Positions 50,901-61,756 of a stretch of DNA of 64,000 nucleotides are shown here, one piece after another. The DNA is taken from the NCBI GenBank assembly GCA_916381525.1, contig CAKAEH010001408.1:1-64000 (forward strand). The letters run 5' to 3'. Each line of letters starts with the position of its first letter. The first letter of the stretch is position 1. The notes beneath the pieces are model-generated. The model was not told the DNA's origin. It did not search any database and saw nothing but the letters and a program-made list of their open reading frames with translations. This stretch comes from Cercopithifilaria johnstoni (lineage: Eukaryota; Nematoda; Chromadorea; Rhabditida; Onchocercidae). A program made the position numbers and the translations under genes.

Positions 50901-53900
50901 CTTCCGTAGTAATTACCTTCTTGTTATTATTAAACCAAATAACCTAAATAAAAATTTACCTTATTTCTCCTTTGAACAGGTGTAAATTTTCTGTAATGAT
51001 AGTAAAAGTATATTACCTGTGGTTCTGGTTGTCCTCCAGCTTTGCATTGCAATTTAATTGTTCTTCCAGAAGGTGTAATCACAGACGTGTCGGCATCTTC
51101 ATCACGAACTTTGAAATACGGCAGCACTAAAACCTTATCGTGTATTTATAAATTATAATTAAAGAGGAAAAAGCTAAAGTTACTTTTCATTTTGATGAAC
51201 CAAATAAGATCAAAGATGGAAATGGTAAGGCATTGTGGGAATTAATTATAAAAAGGAAATATCTTAAGTTGAACTAGCAATAATGACACATCAAATGGCA
51301 ATATATTGCTGCTAAAACTATCAACTTGAAAGCCATTTCTAAAAAGTCTAAAAAATACTCCTGAGGGTTGCAAAAAGTGTTGAGGTGTTGTAGTATAAGC
51401 AAACGAATATGCTGTCTGTACTAGTTGTTCAGTTAGAACAAAAAATTAATTATTTAGAAGGAAACCTTTCTGGAGAGGAAAAATGCGCCGAGTAGTGGAA
51501 CGTGTTGTTACTGAATTCGTTGTATGCAGGAAGGTCATTTTCGTTGTAGTTATTGCAGATATAGTTGTTGTCAGAATGGGAACAGAGATTTTTCTCGGTG
51601 CAATATCAGGAGAATATATTTCATGGGATTCATCCGGACGTGGTTGGTCATGCATTAAAAAATCTATGGGTGATTTTTCGGAGATTTTTTCATCAATTTC
51701 AGTGGAGGAGCTGTCATTGTTGTTCATTAGAATGTCGACATCCTTACTTTCTGGATCAATGTCTTGAATACCATTAGTTGTGATACTTGTATCGATGTCT
51801 GGAATTTCTTGTTGGAGTAGTGTCCGTGCCCGAAGACGTTTCTCAGCAATATCTAAAGTACTCCAGTCACTCAGTGCTGGTTTAATAGCAGTTATTTTTT
51901 GCCGTGTTAACAGGTTCGATAACAAATGACTCACATCCACCCAATTATTTTCCACAAGCCAGTCGAATAATTTTACCGGATCTGAAAATTTTGGTAAAAA
52001 ATGAGTAGTTTTTAAACAGTGCTCAACGAAACATGCTTACCGGACAAAAGAGTTGTCGCCTGTAAGCCACTGAGTTGTTGTTGCTGATCATGCATTATAT
52101 CACTGGGTATTGCATCATGCAATCCAACTCCTTGCAAAACTTCGTGCGTGTCCATTCCCGGTGACTCATTCCCACAAGCACCATTCTCGCATATTTTCTT
52201 TCCTAATGGTTTTCGAATTTTTGATGCATATTTTTTAAATGCTTCACAGCGCTCATTGTTAACCTCAGTCCAGTTGATGCCATCCTTTCGATACTCATCC
52301 GTAAGATACCATAAACAAATGCATTTTTCCGGAACGTGTTGAGCCGGAAATTCATGCATGAAGAAATAATCACAGAAATCTGCAACAATATGAAACACAT
52401 GCCACAGCATTCATCAAACTCATGCAATAAAAACAAAAAAAATCACACTGTAGATTTATTAGCGAACTTTTTCCAACTTCAGAATTTTTCATACATGCTG
52501 AAGCACTTCTGCAGCTCACTAACATGCAGTTTCAGAAATTCAACAGTACAAATCAGTCAGTATGTGAAGAAAATTTCGGTACAAAGATTTGATGACACCC
52601 AAAGATAATTCAACTTTGCCGAATGTATTTTCAAACACTCTCTTGCCTTTCTTATTTCAAAGTATGCATCGGAATTCAAATCTTTCCAATGAGGGAAAAA
52701 TTCATGCAGTTTACTGATATACTAATCAGTTTGTTAGAATCGTTATACACATTCACAAGCATAAAAATCCATTCCTAAGCTTACCAATAATTTCTAGAGT
52801 AAAATTTCGAAATATAGAGCCGGCTTGATTCCATACTTTGCACGCCCAGGAGCCCTGTAAATATAGAATTTGTTTGCAAAGAATATAAATGTCGTGATTG
52901 GAAATGAAATGACAATTAGATTGAAATTTAACCTGATCGCTGACTTCTACTCTCCTTATTTCCAACGAGAAGTGTTTTTTATTCTCACGAAGGCGTTCAT
53001 TATTTGCATAGGTTGTGTGGTCTAGAAATTCTCCATTTCTGAACCAATGGATCTGAAAATCGGAAATTCATCAATTTTTGTGAAAAGGTGCATTATTTCC
53101 CAGCCAAAAATAAACATTTCGCTTGAATGAATAATGTTCGAGTCCTGACGATCAGGACTGTTTGATCATTGAATGATATATTTTTGACCATGATCGTTGC
53201 ATGCCAAACCATACTCTTGCATTTGGACCTCTAAAGAGAAGCTCATGATGCTTCTCATTGTATCACATCCAGTAACTCATCGGTTAGACTGTCGCTGAAT
53301 TTTATTCTTTGTAGATCAGCAGAATAGTCTTGTCTGATATGACACATTTCCAAAGTTTGAGCGGATGATTATTTACAAATTTTTAGTGGAAAATAAACCT
53401 TTGGAGCCGGTCTTGCTAATGCAGTGCACTTAAATATTGCTTTGTCATTTAGGAACACCTCATGAACAACTCTTTGATTTTGCTTGAATCGAGGTGGACC
53501 GGCTAAAAAAAAGATTAATTCTGCATTTACATTAGCTCTCGTCAGCTCATTATGCTCACACTTTTATTTGAAAGTGAATTTCCTCCACCTTGCAACGCTG
53601 AAACTTCTACAATTAATGATTGTGCTAATTTATGATACCTGTGACTACATCACTTCTCCCTTGACATAGTTCATAGCCTCTTAATAGTAATACGAGATTT
53701 TTGGAGCAGGTGACCATTCTCTGGCTCACTCAACCAACTAATATGGTCCTGAGAGCTATACTTCATTCGAAATTCAACATGTTTTCTCAGATATTCGAGG
53801 AATCATGAAGAGGTAGGCGTTGTTAAAAATTCGGAACAATTTGTAAGTGTGAGATAGCAAAAAGATTAGACAGCATTTCTATCATTTATCACTTTTTTAC

Positions 53901-54446
53901 AAGGCGAAAGAGGTCAGAAGATAATTTCTGAGAAAAATACCAATTGAATATTGCTTTTCTCCTTCTAGTCATTAGTATACTATTGAGAAGAACCTTCGGC
54001 ATAGGTGATAAAGACAGATAAATGATAATAGATATCATTTGAGGAAAGTTACACGTTAGCCAGGTTTTTCAGATCATGGTGAACTAATTTGAAATTCAAA
54101 AAATAATTTCTTCAAATAATGTTGGAAAACTAAATAAAGCTGAAATGTTAAAATCACAGTGGGTTTTCACTCATTGACAGTAATCTATAAATTTTGAAAT
54201 GGATGAGGCGGAACATAACGTTCATTCTTTTTTTACTGACAATAAAGAATCGTTTTAACCACTACGCTATTATGAATGGATTGCTGTGTTACAGTATAGC
54301 ACAGTGCTCTTGTTAGGCTAATCATGAAATTAGATAATGGACTTACTTTGGAGCCAAGGTCGTAATCCTTTACCACTATTATGTGCAGGCACAATACCAT
54401 TTCCATGTGCTACCAGTGCTGTTATCAGAAATATCACAGAATGCAT
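44928..54446 (-). CDS. egl-15: FGF receptor tyrosine kinase, EGL-15 type
   Basis: Plasma-membrane receptor for FGF ligands signalling through Grb2/SEM-5 and Ras. 24 in-phase exons (ends, - strand order): 54446-54347, 53502-53399, 53052-52933, 52854-52785, 52379-52041, 51981-51466, 51126-51017, 50943-50806, 50201-50061, 49890-49765, 49552-49442, 49337-49110, 48965-48778, 48679-48571, 48461-48283, 48157-47911, 47799-47606, 47491-47326, 47242-47159, 47032-46880, 46395-46241, 46033-45729, 45569-45425, 45183-44928. All together: 1427 residues. Signal peptide (MHSVIFLITALVAHGNG); Ig1 about 34-131; EGL-15-type insert 132-416; Ig2 and Ig3 about 417-625; membrane span about 655-680; kinase 764-1090 with GEGAFG, AVKK (Lys804), HRDLAARN (Asp947), DFG (Asp965), activation-loop YY (977-978) and a long kinase insert; tail with NPQYINVE (Tyr1281), a YxN site for a Grb2-type SH2 domain. 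Insert exons five and six may be alternatives. Confidence 0.93.
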
Positions 54447-55769
54447 TATTATCAGTTGTTCGAACTCTCACAAGGACGCATCGTTGTTTGTAATGAATAG
54501 GTTTTATATTTGATAATAAAGTAAGGCTTTCGTTTAGAAAAATAAATTATGGCTGCTGAAAAAATATTATCATTTGACAATTTTTGGAAGGCTATTTATA
54601 ATATTCTATTAAAAGCGAAAGAAAATTGTCAAGAAGTGATAGCAAAGAGAAGCGATGAAACAATGATTAGAATTATTTAATATGACATTCTTGTATTATG
54701 AAGATATTATTAAAGATGCGTTCAAGCGAATTTCTTGTTTGATTAACTCACAAACATTTCCTCTTCTGATTTATGCATTTAGCTTGAGGATCTTCTGTAA
54801 TGAATCTTCTCAAAGATATAAAAACTTGTTCCTTTATAAGTTCAAAAACCTCAATATCATTATATCATAATAGTAAAGATGCATAAAAATTAGAGCACTC
54901 GAAGAATCATATACTAATTTCAATGAGTGACATTTAAAAATAATCTATTGGTGATAAAAGATATCAAAGAACAAAATTTTCTTAAATAACCATTATAGAA
55001 GAAATTGATATGATTTTCTGAAGACATACTACTCCTAGCAAGGTAGTACGAAGTACAAAACACCTAGTTCTACTTTTTTCTTTATATCTTTTTCGATTCA
55101 TAATGGCTTACTTCATTTAGTTGCTTCTACAGCCACTAACCATTTAAATGCTGCATTTTATTATTTTTCATTTTAAAAAATGAAATTAAAAAAAAGCTTT
55201 CTCATCTAAGGGGCTGACTAAATGCTTTTCACTATGCTTCCATTGGTCTAACATGCCGTGCATCATTTGATGTGTTTGTTATTACATCACTATTAGAATA
55301 CGATATTATCATATCGACCTTTTATTCACATACAGCTAAAAAAAAATATAGAAGGAAGAACATCAACAAATAATATTAGCTACATTTTCTTATACTGAGA
55401 TTTCTTGTAGGCACTCTCAGAAACATCTGCTATAGAACGGGATGTGCATAATTGTATTCCTACAAGCTTTTCAATAATAGCTATTTGTGCGTTCACCATT
55501 AATAATGATAAAAAAATAGGCCGAAACAGCAATGATATTCTACGAACTATACAATGTGCAGCACATTTAAAATCGTCCTGCGATCTGCTTTTTTTTCACT
55601 CTCTCTCTAATATATCTCAGATAGGAAATAAGCACAGTACTCTTTTATTTATTCGTGGAAGCGCCCAAAGATGAATTAATAAAATAATTATCATTCGAAT
55701 AGGAAGAAACACAAAAAATTCATAAAGATATGTAAAGATTGTGACAGCGACTTAAGAAAGTGAATTTTG

Positions 55770-55814
55770 AACTGTTTGGTAATTTAATTGAACAGATTAA
55801 ATTACCAAACAGTT
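55770..55814. repeat. Perfect inverted repeat, 19-bp arms, 7-nt loop
   Basis: Arms 55770-55788 and 55796-55814 are exactly complementary. It lies about 1.3 kb upstream of the FGF receptor start, in otherwise plain AT-rich DNA. Confidence 0.95.
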
Positions 55815-58800
55815 AATTACTTAATAAGTAATTAAACAAAATGTTCAATCTTCTCTTCTTCAAATACAATTTCCATTTTTTCATCGAAGCATAAATAAAA
55901 ACAATGAACTCATCAAAGATTTCATTCTTCAAAAATTATTGCTTTCTGGAAGGAATGGCTATAAAAATCATTTATTTCAGTGAAAAACAAAAATAAATTA
56001 ACTTCAGAAGGTGATTTATAATCTTCTTTCTCAATTAAGATGATATTTACTTGTTCCTATAGTGTATCGTTGAATTAAAATACTATATTATAGATTTATA
56101 ATGAATTAAGTTTTAAGTAACAAAAGACTGAAACGAGAAAAGTGCAATGAAAAGTTAGAAAAATTGCTAAATTTTTCTTGCCTCACAATGAACATATATA
56201 TTGCACCCAACGAATAAATTCTACTAATTCACTGGAAATCAGTGAATTGAGTGAATTAGCAAGATGTATCAACCGGGTTTACCGATGAGATCAATAAATA
56301 AAATAATTATATTAATTCAAAACCCGGTTTGCTTAGCAGTATAGTGCATTTAAAAAGAGACGATCCTAAAAAGAGATAAGGAGAAAGGTCGAGAACGAGT
56401 AATTTAATTGTCGCCATAAATAGCTCGTGGTTTTCGCGCAACGTGATGCATTTTGGACGCGTGCTTGTATTTGCTTGAGTCGATTTTTCAAGTATGAGCG
56501 TTTCTCGCCTATAGGAATCTATATAGGTAATTGTGATGGAATCTTCAGAGAAGGGGTGAGTGGAGAAGTTAGTGATTGTTGAAACCTGTTTTTGTTTTAA
56601 AATTAACGGAGACATTCCTTTTTCGCGCATTCCTCTCGTAATGATGGCATTCAACACCACGCCTTATAATCAATTCTCTTTTTCCAATATGTGCATCATC
56701 CGCAAACGACAAGTATAAAATCATCCTTGATGATGATGATGTTTTTCTCGGTCTTTTGCTCTACAATGAAAAAATCCTTTAATAAAAGAATCTTAAGCCT
56801 AACAGAATTTCAGAAATTTGAGAATTAATCTATCCACTTAAAATAATGGAATTATTTTCCGCTTATCTCAATACGACTTTACAAAGTAATTGAAAGCAAA
56901 ACTGCAAATATTCTATAAAAAATTTTATTGTCCTTAGAATATCCCTTGATCAGTCACTGTCGGATATGTGTTTATTTTTCCCTTAACCACTTTCATCTTT
57001 TTGATGAAAATTAGTCATTAAATAAGCAACAATTAAAATTGTTTCGAAGACCACGTCTGGTTCAGACACATCATATTCAGCATTTATCAATTTCTAGTGC
57101 AGTACATATTAATTAATATAGCTCCTAATTCCATAAAAAATAATGATTTAGTTATAGGTAGTCTTTTGTTAATATTCCACTACTGATTAATCTGTTACTT
57201 ATTCACTTATCAACTTGAAAAATAACCGATAAATATGAATTGGTGCTGATTACTAACATGAATTTGATAAGAATAAATAGAAATGCAAAAGGATGAAATA
57301 AGTAAGAACACAGAAATGGGCGAAATTCCTTTTTAAGACCGGTGCACCCAACACACAGACACTGAACAAGAATACATAGATACACACACATATATATACA
57401 TACATACAGCAGCTTTTACATCACATGCATTCACCTTCACATACATACACATACACATACACAAATTCAATTTCGTGATAACGTTGTTGATGGATGGTGA
57501 TATCTACCACCGCATTTATTGTCGTAAAAGACGCAATACGATTAATGCTTTTCGACAAATCGCATATACTTGAAAACCATTCTTTACTGCAACGTACATT
57601 TATCAGTGTGTCCCTTCCTCTTCTATTAAAGTGTTGTAATAAATGTAAATCGGTCGTCACAATTACTTGCAGCGTTATCACTTATTTGATATGATTAACA
57701 TCTTTTACTAGAAAGAAATGGATGGATGAAGAAAATGGAGATGAATCAGTTTGAAACACTAATTCAACAATCAAAATTCATTATTCCTTTTCAATTTTTA
57801 AAATGATGAAATATTGAAGTTCGAATGAATTCTGTATTTTGCAACTGGAAGTTTCATGTCTGCAGTTTTATTTTTCTGTTTATTTCTACATATGTAAAAA
57901 GTTGTTTAACTAAGGAAATGAAAAGATATGGAAGATGAAGTAACTAACAAATTTTTACAACAAAGTTTCATTCTTATTATTCATATTTACAATTGGCAAT
58001 GCTGAAACAGAAAATGATTTATAGCAGTTATCACGATAACGACTTTTAACGGGCATTCTCGCCTCGTAATGTATCGAACCAAGAGAACTGCCTCACTAGA
58101 AAAATTAAAGCTTATTTTATTCATTGAATAAAATTTTTTGCGAAGCTTTATGATACAACTATTCGGGAAACTACAACACACTGTATTTTATATTATTGAA
58201 AAAATTACTGCCAGAATAGTAGAGGATTAAATAATTCATTGAGTTGAGTAAATTAATAAAAGTGATCATAAGATAGGTAAAGGGCAACATCCGTTGGTAT
58301 ATGATCAGTGTCCAGAAAATGGCTGTAATAGTATAGAACAAGTTTTTTATTTATCATTTTAAATAGTTATTTCAAATGAAGTTCAAACTAGTACCCTCAG
58401 CAAGTACCACTGATTAAATAAGAAAAATAATGAATAGATCAAGCGATAATATATTGGGATAAGTGATAACTTATCAGTAGATAAATAGTAATCGAAGTTC
58501 TAGCAACAACCATCAAAAGATAATAAATGACCAGTTATCAGTTATCAAATAATTACTAGATGAAGTGCCTACTACTATTGTTAGATTATGAAGAATAACA
58601 TATTTGAATAAGAATATTTCACTATTTATTGTTTAAGAATTGCATGTTAGAAGCTACTTCTGACCGAATAATCTATAGAGTATCCTTTTAAAAGATAACA
58701 ATTAGGACGATAAATTGATGAGAGAACAGAACCGTATTTCCCACTATTCACAGGCAATTTATGAGAATTGTAAGTCAACAAACATTCCATAACTTCTTCC

Positions 58801-59727
58801 CCATACCCATCGTGATTCCGTCCGCTTTAAGATGAATAATTCTACTGTCCATTTTCTAAAAGTGCAGTATGCTCTTTATGTGCATAAAAAGGAGCTTCAT
58901 TTAAATTAATGACCCTTTCTGTTTTGAAGTCTTTTACCGACATCTTTCCTATTTCAACATCCATCTCAAAACACAAACTATCTCTACCTGAACTTTTTTA
59001 TTTGTTAACTGGTTAATTGCTTTAATTTATGAAAAAGATACTTATCACTTCCTTTGAGGGCAAAAAGACAGTATTCAGGACTTGTGTCATACCACCACAT
59101 TCATTATTTCCGTTTTGAAAGAAGGACACGAGTATACAAATGCTACTGCACGCTTAGTTTTTATAATCATTTATTCATGCTTAAATATAGCGCAGAAAAA
59201 TATTTGCAAAAAGTGGAAATGGAAAAATTGCCCTTGCACGAATCATTTCAGGGAGGCTATGCAGAATAAAGCAATGTGCATTATTTGGAAACTATCAAAT
59301 AACCAAGCAATAAATGAACAATTATCGACATTGTATTCATAATATAAATACTACGAAAATGAGAACAGACAGATTCTTGAAAGTGCTCACTTTTCAGTTA
59401 TTCCCTTTAGCAGTTTTCCATACCATAATTTCAAGTTAATTTCCGCCGACTTGTAGAAATTTCACTCTTGCTCCAGAAAACTTTCTACTGAGCGCCATTT
59501 AATGCCACTATCATGTACTGAAGTTTTAGAAAAATAACTAAGCACTGTAAATTATAACTTGCATAATACAGTGGCCGTCAAAGTGATGCATGTCTGATAT
59601 TTATTGTAGTAAAAATGTCTTTATTTCTAAATTCGCCTACACCGCATTGTATTCGTTCAACTTTGTTAGATTTTGGTAACTAATGATGTTTTGGAGGACA
59701 GAAACTTCAAAGCAATCCTTTTGATTT

Positions 59728-59964
59728 CTACAACAGTTCTATGATAATCCGATGGTAATTACGGTATATGTAAAAAATGTAAGCATAAGAAGCATTATAA
59801 CAAATTCCTACGAAGGCTACGGTAATTATCGGGATAATAAAATAAATCGCAGATTTATGCAGAATGACTGTAAAAAAGGGCCAGGAAGTTGCTGAATATT
59901 CAACAATTATTCCGAAGTCCACATTATCCGTCAATAAGTGAGCAAAATTTGCAATTACAGTCAC
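59728..59964 (-). other. Hydrophobic open frame, possible relic membrane-protein exon
   Basis: An open stretch of roughly 80 codons on the - strand, rich in aromatic and aliphatic residues, with one likely membrane span (FIIPIITVAFVGICY) and a short aromatic tail. No ATG start, and no clear splice sites joining it to other exons. It could be a decayed receptor-like exon or a chance frame in AT-rich DNA. Confidence 0.2.
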
Positions 59965-61756
59965 AATAGTTGCCTCCGGAAATGAAAGTCAATATATAGA
60001 CCAGATGTGAAGATATCGATGATAATCTAATGTCCGTACGCTTTTGCAGCAATGTTCCATCATCATTTCTATTTCTTATAAACAAATACTTCATTCTGTA
60101 AGACTATACATGAACCGAATTTTACTGTTTGGTAACATTTGCCTTTAAAGTAGATTTACTATCTGCTACTAAAATTCATTCCATTGCACCCCTAATAATT
60201 AATACCTTCACAGCAGTGATATAAAACCATGATTTAACTACTTTGAATTATATCCTGACAAAAACAAGCACTTATAAAATGATGTATGGATTTCAAAAAC
60301 TTCAGCAATTCAATTGCCTCTACAAATTTCATCATTTGTTCAATTATGCGCATAAAAATCTTTGTTTTATTAAGCAAGACATATAGCAATTGTGATTTGA
60401 TAAATAGGCTTCGGATATGTTAATCTTTGGCAAATGTATTCACATACTAACCAATAGATGAACTTTTTTTAAGATAAAAATAATCACGTTTTAAACGATA
60501 AAGCTGAAAAAATGAAATAAGCATGCATATATATGTGTGCGTGTGTTTGTGTGTGTGCGCATTTCTTGCTTCATGAAAATGGAATCAAATATCGTTTTAT
60601 TCAACAAAAATTTGGCTATAAATTACGTTTCAACAGAAATTCCGTATGCATATCATATTTGTCAACGCAGCGCTCTTACAAACATTTGTGTTAACATTAT
60701 TTAAACTGCGCCCATGCAAAAAAGCTTTCAAAGCTTTTTGCTCCTTTGAAAGGCAAGTAGGACATTAATTATCTCAGGGAGCTAATCAAACAGTTCACTG
60801 CTTTAAAGGCCTACTTTTCAACTTTTTCATCTGGACAATTTTCCGAACAACGAAAATCACATTTATAAAAGACGTGGTTTCTAGGTTAAAATCATGCCCG
60901 GGATATATTAGATTTCTAATTTAAACTAAATCGTCTGCCATCATGCTTATTTTAACTTGAACATCCACTGTCATTTTAGATCTCTGGTCATGACTACATA
61001 AAAAACAGGGCATTAAATAAATTATTTTGTGGCACTATACAACATAATAGGCTTTAAATAAGGGTAATACAAAAGGCAAAGCATTGTTATTGCTTCAATC
61101 ATATTATCAACTGAAAAATAAAAAGACTTTGTAATGGAATGGCTATGAATAAATAACAGACAGATAGATTAATTTAATTGAATACAATGAAGTTTCCTGT
61201 TCATAATATTGATCTCAGCAATGACTGACTAAAATCGGCAACACAATATTCTTACATACTAATCAGCAAATATAGATAAAAACAAATGAGCCAAAAGGCA
61301 GACAGACAATTAACCTAAATACAGTAATAAAAAAAATCACAAAAATTAACGGGAATGATTAATTCCTTGAAAAAGATGGAAATATCCTATAAGTTTGAAC
61401 TGATTATCATGTAATTTTCTTAGTAAAAAAAACTTTGTGATAAATAATTTTGATGTTTCAACATTTTAACAGCAGTAAAAATGAAGGGAACAACAGTAAC
61501 AGATCATTTAATGAGATTTCTGGAAGTCAATCAGGAAAGAAATAAGATAACATGAGAAAATTTATATTCCTTAAATGATTCCTATACGAAAGTCTTCAAT
61601 CCACTTTATTCATTTTTCCTCTAAAAAAAAATTTGTTCCTTGTTTTATGCTCAAAATATATGAAATAATATTGTTCTAATTTTCTTTATAGGGAAGTGTT
61701 TGGTTCAAAATGAATCGTTTTTGCTAATGTTTGCCTTCTTACGTGTCATATCCCAA

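Larger units (their letters stand above)
54447..61756. other. Intergenic region upstream of the FGF receptor and downstream of the deaminase
   Basis: About 7.3 kb without a supported gene. It should hold the egl-15 promoter (no recognisable element), a perfect 19-bp hairpin at 55770-55814, a CA/TA-rich stretch at about 57365-57465, a TG-rich stretch at about 60533-60561, and the deaminase 3' UTR with a tttatt (aataaa on -) at 61605-61610. Two - strand open frames (56307-56660 and 59728-59964) are noted separately and are unproven. Confidence 0.5.

Noticed and set aside
56307..56660. 117-codon open frame on the - strand upstream of the FGF receptor
   Set aside because: No domain, signal peptide or supporting splice sites; composition is not clearly coding. 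It might be worth checking for transcripts, but I cannot support it.
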